Of a DNA stretch of 64,000 bases, positions 18,544 to 27,621 are shown piece by piece; position 1 is the first letter of the stretch; every line of letters starts with the position of its first letter. Both the position numbers and the translations under genes were made by a program. The notes below the pieces were generated by a model. The model saw only the letters and a list, made by a program, of their open reading frames with translations, was not told the DNA's origin and searched no databases. The DNA is from Bog-473 sp035947875 (GTDB lineage: Bacteria > Actinomycetota > Acidimicrobiia > Acidimicrobiales > RAAP-2), in the NCBI GenBank assembly GCA_035947875.1, contig DASZJQ010000067.1, positions 1-64,000 of the forward strand, in the 5' to 3' direction.

Positions 18544-19758
18544 CTAAAAGTATTTCGGCTCCGCCCCCACGGCCGCGTAGCAAGCCCGGATGAGCCGACG
18601 CGCCCGGGGATCGCCCAGCATGCCGGATTGCATCTTGTTCATCACGTACCCGACGGCCAGGTTGTTCTCGGGATCGGCGAAGCCGTAGGAGCCGCCGGCG
18701 CCGGTGTGGCCGAACGAGGCTTCGCCGCCGAACGGAGCGAATGGGCTGGAGATCCAAAAGCCTTGGCCGATGTGCTGTTCCATGGGAAAGCCAAGTGACA
18801 AGAACACCTGGTCGGCTCCGAAGGTACGCACCCGGCGGGCCTGGTCCACCTGCTCGGTGGTCAGGATCGACTCCGCCGGTCCGCCTTCGACGGTCCCGAT
18901 GAGGCCGGCATAGAGGCGCGAGAGCGAGGTCGCATTGGTGATGCCGTTGGCGGCCGGCACCTCCGCGGCGTGCCAGTCCGGGCGGTTCATCCACCCTGCG
19001 TCGGAGAAGGCACCACCGACGTTCAGCGCCCGGGCGAGGAGGGTGGTGCTGAAGTCGGCCGGCATCACCTCGGCGGCGCCGCCCGGGGGCACCAGACCTC
19101 CGACAATGGGGGAGACCCGGTGCTCGAGGTCTTCGGGCAGGCCGATCCAGAAGTCCAACCCCAGGGGTTGCGCGATCTCCTCGGCGAAGTACGTGCCCAG
19201 CGAGCGCCCACTGACGCGACGGACGACCTCACCGACCAGCCACCCGTAGGTCAAGGCGTGGTAGCCGTGGGCGGTACCGGGCTCCCACAGCGGCTTCTGT
19301 TCGGCCAGGGCCGCCACGATTGGGTCCCAGGCCTGGATCTCCTGGGGGCTGAGGGACGCATCGATGGCGGGGAGGCCGGCTTGATGCGAGAGCAGGAGGA
19401 GTACGGGGATATCGGCCTTTCCCGATTGCGCGAACTCGGGCCAGTAGGCGGACACCGGCGCGTCGAGGTCGAGCTGGCCCCGCTGGGCCAGCAGGTTGGC
19501 GCAGGCCGCGGTGGCACCCTTGGTGGTGGAGAAGACCAACTGGAGGGTGTCCTGGTCGTAGGGTCGGCTCCCCTTGCGGTCAAAGGTGCCGCCGTAGATG
19601 TCGACCATCTTGTGGCCGCCTACGTGCAGGCAGAAGGCCGACCCCACCTCGCGCCCGACCTCGAAGTTGTGGGCGAAGGCGTCCCTCACCCCTTCGAAGC
19701 CGGGCTCGACGTGCCCGCCGATGACGGCGTCCCCGGTCGCTCCTTCGCCGGCGCTCAC
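18544..19758 (-). CDS. Beta-lactamase-family serine hydrolase (EstB-like esterase)
   Basis: 404 residues with the class-C beta-lactamase/esterase fold. The nucleophile motif is S77-T-T-K80, Tyr166 lies in YHALTYGW, and a late HTGAGGSYGF replaces the KTG box. There is no signal peptide, unlike true beta-lactamases, so it is probably a cytoplasmic esterase or amidase. It overlaps the upstream amidohydrolase by 4 nt (ATGA). The two probably work in one degradative route; the substrate is unknown. Confidence 0.85.
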   Translation of the reverse strand: MSAGEGATGDAVIGGHVEPGFEGVRDAFAHNFEVGREVGSAFCLHVGGHKMVDIYGGTFDRKGSRPYDQDTLQLVFSTTKGATAACANLLAQRGQLDLDAPVSAYWPEFAQSGKADIPVLLLLSHQAGLPAIDASLSPQEIQAWDPIVAALAEQKPLWEPGTAHGYHALTYGWLVGEVVRRVSGRSLGTYFAEEIAQPLGLDFWIGLPEDLEHRVSPIVGGLVPPGGAAEVMPADFSTTLLARALNVGGAFSDAGWMNRPDWHAAEVPAANGITNATSLSRLYAGLIGTVEGGPAESILTTEQVDQARRVRTFGADQVFLSLGFPMEQHIGQGFWISSPFAPFGGEASFGHTGAGGSYGFADPENNLAVGYVMNKMQSGMLGDPRARRLIRACYAAVGAEPKYF

Positions 19759-20963
19759 GCGGCCAGCCGCGACCCGGCGTGGCCCATCAGGAAGAGGAAG
19801 TTGTCGACATAGAAAGCCCGGCGCACCTCCTCACCGGCATCACCCAGCGAGGCCTCGAAGCGTTCGATCGGCTTGCGCCCCCCTTCGACGTGGGGATAGT
19901 CCGACGAGAACATCACCAGGTCGGCGCCGCCCTGCTCGACGATCCAGCCGACGTCCTCGGTCGGGTACGGGGTGAAGCGCACCTGTCGATGGACGTACTC
20001 ACTGGGACGGAGCGAGAGCCCTTGCAGACGCTCCTCATGTCGATGGAAGGCCTCGAAGGCCGACTCCATCTGACGGAGCCACGACGGCACCCAGACCGCG
20101 CCCTGCTCGATGACCCCGATGTGCAGATCAGGGAACTGCTCGAGGACGCCGTCGAAGATGAGCGTGGCCAGGGTCTGGGCCGGCGGTCCCGGGATGCCCA
20201 TGTAGTCGACCGAGCGGAAGTTCTCGTCACCCCCGTGAAAGTCGTGGGGAATGGGCAGGCCGTTCACGAAGTAGTGCGGATCGATCAGCTCGCCGGTGCC
20301 GCCGACGTGGAACACGACCGGGATACCGGCATCCTGGGCCAGGGCCCAGATGGGGAAGAGATCGAGGTGGCTGGGGGAGAAGGCGGGCGGGCAACCCGAC
20401 GCCACCAACAGCGCCGCCGCCCCCGCTTCGATGGCGTCCTCGGCCGTGCGCAGTGCCCTCGTGGGGTCGACCATCGGGACGTAGCACGAGGCCAGGAGCC
20501 GGGGGTCGACCGAGCAGAACTCGAGCATGCCGCGGTTGTGGGCCCGGGCGGCGGCATAGGCCAGATCGACGTCGGCGGCGTGCTCGAGTTCGTGCAGGCG
20601 CCCGTTGTGGAAGGTGTTGAAGACCAGCTGGCTGCTGAAGCCCAAGAGGTCCAGGGCCCGGGGCCGATCTTCGGCGACGAACGCCCCCGTGGCGGCGAAG
20701 TTCTTGCGTTGCATGATCTCGACCGCTTCGGTGGCCCGGTAGTCAGGGGATCGATGGCGGTCCCGGAGCTGCTCGAAGGAGGCCACCAGGTCGCGCTGTT
20801 GCGCTTCGGGACTCCCGGTCTGGCGCAGCTCGTTGCCGCTCGAGTACTTGAGCACCGGGAGGCGATCGCGGAAGGGTGCCTCGGCGTGGTCCCTCAGCCA
20901 GGTGGGTGTCTCCATGATGTGGGCGTCGGCATCGTGGACGAGCCGAGCTTCGTTGTAGGCCAT
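19755..20963 (-). CDS. Amidohydrolase family 2 (TIM-barrel metal-dependent hydrolase)
   Basis: 402 residues. The metal-site motif DADAH (11-15) opens the barrel, FHVGGTG carries a further His, and SSDYPHVEGG near the C-terminus supplies the last Asp. This is the ACMSD/amidohydrolase-2 arrangement, whose members hydrolyse or decarboxylate aromatic and cyclic compounds. A good GAGGAG ribosome site precedes ATG 20963. It is the first gene of a two-gene unit with the EstB-like esterase and lies beside the putative steroid-degradation block, but no functional link is shown. Confidence 0.85.
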   Translation of the reverse strand: MAYNEARLVHDADAHIMETPTWLRDHAEAPFRDRLPVLKYSSGNELRQTGSPEAQQRDLVASFEQLRDRHRSPDYRATEAVEIMQRKNFAATGAFVAEDRPRALDLLGFSSQLVFNTFHNGRLHELEHAADVDLAYAAARAHNRGMLEFCSVDPRLLASCYVPMVDPTRALRTAEDAIEAGAAALLVASGCPPAFSPSHLDLFPIWALAQDAGIPVVFHVGGTGELIDPHYFVNGLPIPHDFHGGDENFRSVDYMGIPGPPAQTLATLIFDGVLEQFPDLHIGVIEQGAVWVPSWLRQMESAFEAFHRHEERLQGLSLRPSEYVHRQVRFTPYPTEDVGWIVEQGGADLVMFSSDYPHVEGGRKPIERFEASLGDAGEEVRRAFYVDNFLFLMGHAGSRLAA

Positions 20964-21176
20964 CTGGACTCCTCTTTTGCTTCACTGAGTATCGCAAAGG
21001 CGAGGCGGATGCGCTCTTCGCCCCGGTGATCCGTTGCGCCGAGACCCGAATTCGGCCCCGATCACGCCGTCGAAGCCGCCGACGCGCCTTCCTCCATCGT
21101 CGCCTGGGGCGCCGCCCTCACGGAGTCGGGGCGCTGCGGGTTCGACTGCGCCGGTCCAGCGCGTCCCGGGCGATCT

Positions 21177-22628
21177 ATGTTCGGCACCGTGAATTCGATC
21201 CGGAAGTCCAAGCGCGTCGTCTCGGCGGCGCTGGCCGTTGGCTGTGCGACGGTGGTCCTGTCGAGCGTCGGGCCGGGCGTGATCGCCGGTTCGCCGGCCC
21301 AGGCATCGGCGCCGCCGTTGCACGTCACCTGGATGCGGGGCTTCGCCGCTCCCGCCACCCCGGCCAAGTACAACCGGGTCGGGGTCATCAAGGTCGGACC
21401 GAGCAGCGCCAAGAACGTCCTCGTCTTGGAGCCGGGCACCTCGGCCGGGGCGGCGTACTTCGTGCCGCTGGCCCGGTGGATCGTCTCGAAGACCAGCGGC
21501 TGGCAGGTCTGGTCGGTCGAGCGTCGGGAGAATTTGCTGGAGGACCAGTCGGTGCTGAACCGCTTCAAGAACCATCAGGCCACCGTCACCCAGCTCTACA
21601 ACTATTACCTGGGCTACATCAAGAACCCGAGCATCACGCATCACATCCAGAACGTGGCGCCCTCGACCGTCCAGTTCGCCAAGCAATGGGGCATGAACGT
21701 GGCCGTCCAGGACCTGCGCGTGGTGATCGGTGCCGCCGCCAAGCTCGGGGGCAAGGTGGTGCTCGGTGGCCACTCCCTCGGTGGGACCGTGGTCACGGCC
21801 TATGCCACGTGGGACTTCGGTGGCCAGGCCGGAGCCCACAACCTGGCCGGCCTGGTCTACATCGACGGCGGCAGCAGCCCGACCCCGGTGAGCACCCAGA
21901 CGGCGACCCAGGCCCTCCAGGCGCTCGACGCCCCCGGCGCCAGCCCCTGGCTGTCCTTCGGTGGGATCGTCGCCCCCTATGCCGGCTTGTTCGAAGCCAC
22001 CGGATCGGCCTCGGCGCTCCTGGACCCGAACGCGCCCTCGTTGGGCCAGACGTCGGGCCTCCTCCCGACGGACATCGTGCCCCCGGTCCCGGTGACCAAC
22101 GTCGGCCAGTACGGCTACGCCCTCAACGCCGCCACCTCACCGGCCAGCTTGCTGGCGGCGCAGGGGCACCTCGGCCAGGGCGTTGCGGCACAGGGCCCGG
22201 TGCACGGCTGGAACGGGGCGGGCGCCCTCACGCCCATCACCCGCTTCGCCACCATGTTCTCGGGGGCGGGGATGCAGAACGTGGACGGCGTGGAGTGGTA
22301 CTTCCCACAGCGCTTGACCGACGACAGCGGGGCCGTGGCCAACGGCAACGCCAATCCGAGCCAGAGCGTGCTCAATGTCGACGCCACGATGGGCCACGAC
22401 CTGCCGAAGAACCTGCGGATCTACGCCTTCGGCGCCCGCCTGGGCGGAGCGTCCGTGCCAGCCGACGCCCAGATCCTGGCCCAGCAGTCGGGCATCCCCA
22501 TGCGCAACCTCACCCTGGCCAACTACCAGAGCACCTACTCCCACAACGATCCGGCCGGGGCGTACCCCACCAACGCCTTCTTCAACGGGCTCGTGCCGTT
22601 CCTGGGCCGGGTGGGCGGTCGCCGATAG
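21177..22628 (+). CDS. Secreted alpha/beta hydrolase-fold protein
   Basis: 483 residues. A Sec-type signal peptide (about 1-45, ending near SPAQASA) is not followed by a lipobox. The mature part has an oxyanion-type strand (NVLVLEPGTSAGAAYF) and the nucleophile elbow GGHSLGG (Ser about 200), then VYIDGG, typical of exported lipases or esterases. The acid and His residues cannot be assigned by eye. GTG 21189 is a possible alternative start. The 213-base gap upstream, shared with the divergent amidohydrolase, shows no clear element. Confidence 0.75.
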   Translation: MFGTVNSIRKSKRVVSAALAVGCATVVLSSVGPGVIAGSPAQASAPPLHVTWMRGFAAPATPAKYNRVGVIKVGPSSAKNVLVLEPGTSAGAAYFVPLARWIVSKTSGWQVWSVERRENLLEDQSVLNRFKNHQATVTQLYNYYLGYIKNPSITHHIQNVAPSTVQFAKQWGMNVAVQDLRVVIGAAAKLGGKVVLGGHSLGGTVVTAYATWDFGGQAGAHNLAGLVYIDGGSSPTPVSTQTATQALQALDAPGASPWLSFGGIVAPYAGLFEATGSASALLDPNAPSLGQTSGLLPTDIVPPVPVTNVGQYGYALNAATSPASLLAAQGHLGQGVAAQGPVHGWNGAGALTPITRFATMFSGAGMQNVDGVEWYFPQRLTDDSGAVANGNANPSQSVLNVDATMGHDLPKNLRIYAFGARLGGASVPADAQILAQQSGIPMRNLTLANYQSTYSHNDPAGAYPTNAFFNGLVPFLGRVGGRR

Positions 22629-22759
22629 TCCCGGCCGCGCCGGCCTCCACGAGGCACGCCGGCGGAAGATCTCGCCCCTCACCAGCCCTTTTGGAACCGG
22701 TCAGCCAAACCTGACGCCCCGTCAGAGCGAGGGCGGCGCATTGGTACGCTTCCTGGGCC

Positions 22760-23947
22760 ATGGACCTGCGAGACCGCCCGGCCGACACGGCATTCCGCGC
22801 CGAGGTGCGCCGGTTCCTCGCGGCCAACGTGGTCGGCGAGTTCGCCGCGTTGGGAGGCCGGGGTGGTTCGGGGGACGAGACCTTCGGCTTCGAGACCAGG
22901 CTCAAGTGGGAACGTGTGCTGGCCGACGCCGGCTGGACCTGCCTGGGTTGGCCGGCCGAGTACGGCGGGCGGGGGGCGTCGATGACCGAGCAGGTCATCT
23001 TCAACGAGGAGTACTCCCGGTCGCTGGCGCCGGGCCGGGTCAGCATTCTGGGTGAAGGCCTGCTCGGTCCGACGTTGATCCACTTCGGGACCGAGGCGCA
23101 GAAGGAACGGTTCCTGCCGCCGATCCGGGAGGGAACCGAGCTGTGGTGCCAGGGCTACTCCGAGCCCGATGCCGGCAGCGACCTGGCCAACGTCAAGACC
23201 ACGGCGGTCCGCCACGGGGACGAGTGGGTGATCACCGGGCAGAAGGTGTGGACCTCGCTGGCCCATCAGTCCGACTGGTGCTTCGTGGTGTGCCGTACCG
23301 ATCCCGGCTCGAAGCGGCACCGGGGTTTGTCCTATCTCTTGGTGCCCATGGACCAGCTCGGCGTCGAGATCCGGCCGATCATGCAGTTGACCAGGACCAG
23401 CGAGTTCAACGAGGTGTTCTTCGACGGCGCCCGGACCCACGTCGACAACGTGGTGGGGGACGTCGGTGACGGTTGGAAGGTGGCCCTGGCCACCCTGTCC
23501 TTCGAGCGCGGCGTGGCGCTCCTGGGGTACCAGGTGAGTTTCGTGCGCGAGCTGGACCGGATCATCGCCGTGGCGCAGCAGAACGGACGGTCCGCCGACC
23601 CCGTGCTGCGGCAGCGCCTGGCGCGGGCCCACGCCGAATTGACCATCATGCGCTACAACACGTTGCGCAGCCTGTCGGGTGTGGACGGCCCGGTCGCTCC
23701 GCCCGAAGCCTCGATCGCCAAGCTGTACTGGGGCAGCTGGCATCGCCGGCTGGGTGAGCTGGCGCTCGATGTGCTCGGACCGTCCGCCACCGCGCTGGAG
23801 GCGGAGCCCTATGAGCTGAGCCCGTTCCAGCGCTCGTTCCTCTTCTCCCGCTCCGAGACCATCTACGGCGGGTCCAACCAGATACAGCGCAACATCATCG
23901 GCGAACGGGTGCTCGGTCTCCCGCCCGAGCCGAAAGGGGTGGCGTGA
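22760..23947 (+). CDS. Acyl-CoA dehydrogenase, FadE30-like
   Basis: 395 residues. It has the ACAD order: helical N-terminus, flavin region (WCQGYSEPDAGSDLA, then VITGQKVWTS) and C-terminal helical bundle with the GGSNQIQRN end motif. The MCAD-type catalytic Glu just before that motif is Gly here (YGGSNQ). A Glu in SFERGVALL aligns with the isovaleryl-CoA-dehydrogenase base position. It is followed by IpdF- and FadD3-like genes, the set used in mycobacteria for the steroid indanone-propionate, so FadE30 is the likely orthologue. It overlaps the SDR by 4 nt. Confidence 0.85.
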   Translation: MDLRDRPADTAFRAEVRRFLAANVVGEFAALGGRGGSGDETFGFETRLKWERVLADAGWTCLGWPAEYGGRGASMTEQVIFNEEYSRSLAPGRVSILGEGLLGPTLIHFGTEAQKERFLPPIREGTELWCQGYSEPDAGSDLANVKTTAVRHGDEWVITGQKVWTSLAHQSDWCFVVCRTDPGSKRHRGLSYLLVPMDQLGVEIRPIMQLTRTSEFNEVFFDGARTHVDNVVGDVGDGWKVALATLSFERGVALLGYQVSFVRELDRIIAVAQQNGRSADPVLRQRLARAHAELTIMRYNTLRSLSGVDGPVAPPEASIAKLYWGSWHRRLGELALDVLGPSATALEAEPYELSPFQRSFLFSRSETIYGGSNQIQRNIIGERVLGLPPEPKGVA

Positions 23948-24747
23948 GCCTCCAGTCGTCGTTCGATCCCCGGCCACCGCCCCCGCCCCCGACCGGGCAC
24001 GCCCTGCTCGCCGGCAAGGTCGTCATCGTCACCGCCGCCGCCGGCACGGGCATCGGCTCGGCCACGGCCCGTCGTTGCCTGGAGGAGGGCGCGGCGGTGG
24101 TGGTGTCCGACGCCCACGAGCGTCGCCTGGCCGAAACGGCCGAGCTCCTCGGGGCCGAGACCGGTGGCCAGGTCCATGCCGTCGCCTGCGACGTGACCGA
24201 CGAGACGCAGGTCGGTGCCCTCTATGCCGCCGCCATCGAGCACTTCGGCCACTTCGATGTGGCGGTGCACAACGCCGGGTTGGGGGGCACGGTGCCGCTG
24301 GTCGAGATGACCGACGAGCAGTGGTCCACCGTGCTCGACATCACCTTGACCGGGACGTTCCGCTGCACCCGGGCCGCCTTGACCCACCTGTTGCCCCGGG
24401 GGAGCGGGGTCATCGTCAACAACGCCTCGGTCCTGGGCTGGCGGGCCCAACCGGGCCAGGCGCATTACGCCGCGGCCAAGGCCGGCGTGATGGCGCTCAC
24501 CCGATGTGCCGCCGCCGAGGCGGCGCCGTCGGGTGTGCGGGTCAACGCGGTGTCGCCCAGTCTGGCCGAGCACCCGTTCCTCAATCGGGCCATCCCCGAC
24601 GAGGACCTGGCCGTCCTGCGCCGGCGCGAGCTCTTCGGGCGCGGCGCCGAGACCTGGGAGGTGGCCAACGTGATCGTGTTCCTGGCCAGCGACTACTCGT
24701 CGTACCTGAGCGGGGAGGTCATCTCCGTGAGCAGCCAGCACCCGTGA
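23944..24747 (+). CDS. ipdF: Short-chain dehydrogenase, IpdF-like 5-hydroxy-HIP-CoA reductase
   Basis: 267-residue classical SDR. Its cofactor loop is TAAAGTGIGS, a hallmark of the IpdF (Rv3559c) group; catalytic residues lie in NNASVLGWR (Ser) and YAAAK (Tyr, Lys). The C-terminus DYSSYLSGEVISVS also resembles that group as I recall it. IpdF oxidises the 5-hydroxyl of the CoA-activated steroid C/D-ring remnant. It begins at GTG 23944 within the upstream stop and overlaps the downstream ligase start, so all three are coupled. The assignment is by memory of the family plus context. Confidence 0.75.
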   Translation: MSLQSSFDPRPPPPPPTGHALLAGKVVIVTAAAGTGIGSATARRCLEEGAAVVVSDAHERRLAETAELLGAETGGQVHAVACDVTDETQVGALYAAAIEHFGHFDVAVHNAGLGGTVPLVEMTDEQWSTVLDITLTGTFRCTRAALTHLLPRGSGVIVNNASVLGWRAQPGQAHYAAAKAGVMALTRCAAAEAAPSGVRVNAVSPSLAEHPFLNRAIPDEDLAVLRRRELFGRGAETWEVANVIVFLASDYSSYLSGEVISVSSQHP

Positions 24748-26453
24748 GGCCGCCCTCAAGCACCTCGGTGGAACGCGACGCGGCCGGATCGGGGATCGGC
24801 GGCGCACCGGCGGACGACGAGGATCCGCGGGCCGATCTGACCTGGGGCACCATTCCCCGGCTGGTGGCCGACGGGGCCACCCGCTTCGCCGACGCCGAGG
24901 CGCTGGTCGACGGCGAGACGCGCCTCTCCTTCGCGGCGCTGGCCGAAGCGGTCGACCGCTACGCCCGGGGTTGTATGGCCGACGGTGTCGGGCCCGGGGA
25001 GCGCGTGGCCATGTGGGCGCCCAACTGTGCCGAGTGGATGCTGGCGGCGTTGGGCGTCTTGCGCGCCGGGGCGGTGCTGGTACCGATGAACACGCGCTTC
25101 AAGGGGGCCGAGGCCAGTTACCTCCTGCGCGCCTCGGGAGCCACCACCCTCTTCACCGTGCGCGGCTTCCTCGGGGTCGACTATCCCGACCTGCTCAGTG
25201 GTGAAGACGTCGGCGATCTGAAGCGGACGGTGCTGCTGCGCGACGAAGGTGGTGGGGCGGAGCGGGACGGCGTCGTCGGTCTGGAGGCGTATCTCGCAGC
25301 GGGCGAGCGCATCGACCCGGCCGAAGCGGCCCGGCGGGCGGACGCCATCGGTCCCGACGACGTCTCGGACGTGATCTTCACCTCGGGCACCACGGGCTAC
25401 CCCAAGGGCGCGGCGACCACGCACGCCCAGAGTCTGCGGACCTTCGGGGCGTGGGCATCCATCGTCGGCCTGGCCGCCGGTGATCGCTACCTGGTGGTCA
25501 ACCCGTTCTTCCACACCTTCGGCTACAAGGCCGGGATCCTGGCCTGCCTGATGGCGGGGGCGACCGTGGTGCCCGAAGCGGTCTTCGACGCGGCCACGGT
25601 GATGGAGCGGATACCGGCCGAGCGGATCACCGTGTTGCCGGGGCCGCCGACGCTGTACCAGACGTTGTTGGCCGATCCTCGGCGTGAGGAGTACGACCTC
25701 TCGTCGTTGCGGTTGGGGGTCACGGGCGCGGCGGTGGTGCCGGTCGAGCTGGTGCACGCCATGCGGGACCAACTTGGGTTCTCGACCGTTTTGACCGCGT
25801 ACGGTCTGACCGAGTCGTGCGGCACGGTCACCATGTGCCGGCGCAGCGATCCCCCCGACGTGATCGCCGGGACGTCGGGGCGGGCCATTCCGGGCCTCGA
25901 GGTCGACGTGGTGGCCGACGGGTCGAGCGTCGGCGTGGGCGAGCCGGGGGAGATCGTGGTGCGGGGCTACACCGTCATGTCCGGCTACTGGGGCGACGAC
26001 GAGGCGACCGCGGCCGCCATCGATGCCGCCGGGTGGTTACACACCGGGGACGTCGGGGTCGTGGACGCCGAGGGCAACGTCACCGTCACCGATCGTCTGA
26101 AGGACATGTTCGTCGTCGGGGGCTTCAACGCCTACCCGGCCGAGATCGAGGCCATGCTGCGCACCCACGACGGGGTGGCTCAGATCGCGGTCATCGGCGT
26201 CCCCGACGAGCGCATGGGTGAGGTGGGGTGCGCCTACATCGTGCCGGCACCGGACGTCGCCGAGAGTGACACGTTGGCTCAGAGCGTCATGGCCTGGGCC
26301 CGCGACGCCATGGCCAACTACAAGGTGCCACGCCAGGTCGTGCTGGTCGACGCCCTGCCGTTGAACGCCGGTGGGAAGGTGCTCAAGCGCGAACTGCGCC
26401 GGCGCCACGCCGCCAGGCAAGATCACGTCGTGCCCTACGAGAGGAGCAGCTAG
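24744..26453 (+). CDS. fadD3: Acyl-CoA ligase, FadD3-like (HIP-CoA ligase)
   Basis: 569 residues. ANL-superfamily motifs: TSGTTGYPKGA (P-loop), TAYGLTESCG (A5), and the hinge and Lys region TDRLKDMFVVGGFNAYP, ending with NAGGKVLKREL. Stretches such as NPFFHTFGYKAGILACL and ITVLPGPPTLYQ closely resemble FadD3, which activates the steroid-derived indanone propionate (HIP) with CoA. GTG 24744 overlaps the SDR stop (GTGA); GTG 24768 is an alternative. A much longer open frame upstream is antisense-like filler inside the SDR gene and was not used. Confidence 0.8.
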   Translation: MRPPSSTSVERDAAGSGIGGAPADDEDPRADLTWGTIPRLVADGATRFADAEALVDGETRLSFAALAEAVDRYARGCMADGVGPGERVAMWAPNCAEWMLAALGVLRAGAVLVPMNTRFKGAEASYLLRASGATTLFTVRGFLGVDYPDLLSGEDVGDLKRTVLLRDEGGGAERDGVVGLEAYLAAGERIDPAEAARRADAIGPDDVSDVIFTSGTTGYPKGAATTHAQSLRTFGAWASIVGLAAGDRYLVVNPFFHTFGYKAGILACLMAGATVVPEAVFDAATVMERIPAERITVLPGPPTLYQTLLADPRREEYDLSSLRLGVTGAAVVPVELVHAMRDQLGFSTVLTAYGLTESCGTVTMCRRSDPPDVIAGTSGRAIPGLEVDVVADGSSVGVGEPGEIVVRGYTVMSGYWGDDEATAAAIDAAGWLHTGDVGVVDAEGNVTVTDRLKDMFVVGGFNAYPAEIEAMLRTHDGVAQIAVIGVPDERMGEVGCAYIVPAPDVAESDTLAQSVMAWARDAMANYKVPRQVVLVDALPLNAGGKVLKRELRRRHAARQDHVVPYERSS

Positions 26454-27563
26454 ATGCGAGGGATCGTGTACACCGGTGAAGGGGTAGAGGTCACGGACGC
26501 GCTCGAGGTGCGCGCCCCCGGCCCCAAGGAAGTGCGGATCGAGATGGTGGCGGCCGGGGTGTGCCATTCCGACCTGTCGGTCATCGACGGCACCATTCCC
26601 TTCCCGGCCCCGGCCGTGCTCGGCCACGAAGGCGCCGGCGTGGTGGAGTCCGTCGGTTCGGAAGTCACCTCGGTCAAGCCGGGCGACCACGTGGTGATCG
26701 CCACCCTGGCCAGCTGCGGGGCGTGCCGGGCCTGCAGCACGGGGCACCCGACGTGGTGCAAGAGCTCGTTGGGCAACATCACGACGCCGTTCACCTTCAA
26801 GGGCGATCCGGCGTCCAACTTTGCCGCCGCCTCGGTCTTCAGCGAGATGACGGTGGTCAGTGAGGTCCAGGCGGTGCGCATTCCCAAGGAGGTGCCTCTG
26901 TCCTCGGCCTGCCTTATCGGCTGCGGCGTGCTGACCGGTGTGGGCTCGGTGCTCAACCGGGCCAAGGTGCGGCCCGGCGACACGGCGGCCGTCTTCGGCG
27001 TCGGCGGCGTCGGCCTCAACGTGATCCAGGGCCTGCGCATCGCCGGCGCCACCCGGATCGTGGCGGTGGACACCATGGCCTCCAAGGAGAGCCTGGGCCG
27101 TCAGTTCGGCGCCACCCATTTCGTCGACGCGTCCACATCGGACGCGGCGGAGGCGGTGCGTGAGCTGACCCCGGCCAACCGGGAGTCGGCCGCCGGCGCG
27201 CTCTTCCCGTTGGGCGGCGTGACCTGGGCTTTTGACTGTGTTGGGCACCCGGCGGTGCTGCGCAGTGCCCTCGATTGTCTGGACTGGGGTGGGACGGCCG
27301 TGGCCATCGGCATTCCGCCCCGGGGCACCGAGGTGTCGGTGGATGTCAATGCGCTGGCCTACGTCGACCGGGCGCTGATCGGCTGCCGCTACGGCTCGGC
27401 TCGACCCCATCACGACATCCCCCTGATGGTGGACCTGTACCTGTCGGGGCAGCTCATGCTCGATGAGTTGGTGTCGCTCACGCGACCGCTGGCCCTGTTC
27501 GGGGACGTGGTGGACGAGATGCACGCCGGCCGCGTGGCGCGCGGTGTCCTCACTTTCGACTAG
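26454..27563 (+). CDS. Zinc-dependent alcohol dehydrogenase
   Basis: 369-residue medium-chain dehydrogenase. Catalytic zinc site residues lie in GVCHSD and GHEGAGVV, structural-zinc Cys residues in CGACRACSTGHPTWC, and the NAD loop is GVGGVGLNV. It resembles class-III/mycobacterial AdhD-type enzymes. ATG 26454 follows the ligase stop without a gap. It may oxidise an alcohol intermediate or remove an aldehyde produced by the pathway. The exact substrate is unknown. Confidence 0.88.
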   Translation: MRGIVYTGEGVEVTDALEVRAPGPKEVRIEMVAAGVCHSDLSVIDGTIPFPAPAVLGHEGAGVVESVGSEVTSVKPGDHVVIATLASCGACRACSTGHPTWCKSSLGNITTPFTFKGDPASNFAAASVFSEMTVVSEVQAVRIPKEVPLSSACLIGCGVLTGVGSVLNRAKVRPGDTAAVFGVGGVGLNVIQGLRIAGATRIVAVDTMASKESLGRQFGATHFVDASTSDAAEAVRELTPANRESAAGALFPLGGVTWAFDCVGHPAVLRSALDCLDWGGTAVAIGIPPRGTEVSVDVNALAYVDRALIGCRYGSARPHHDIPLMVDLYLSGQLMLDELVSLTRPLALFGDVVDEMHAGRVARGVLTFD

Positions 27564-27621
27564 GCAGGCGGGGTACGAACGGCGTGAACGGGGCCAATGA
27601 TGTTCGGGAGGGCGTGAGGCG

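Noticed and set aside
24075..24743. N-terminal extension of the FadD3-like ligase making a 792-residue protein
   Set aside because: It overlaps the whole SDR gene in another frame and is Arg/Gly-rich; GTG 24744 with a GTGA overlap is the natural start.
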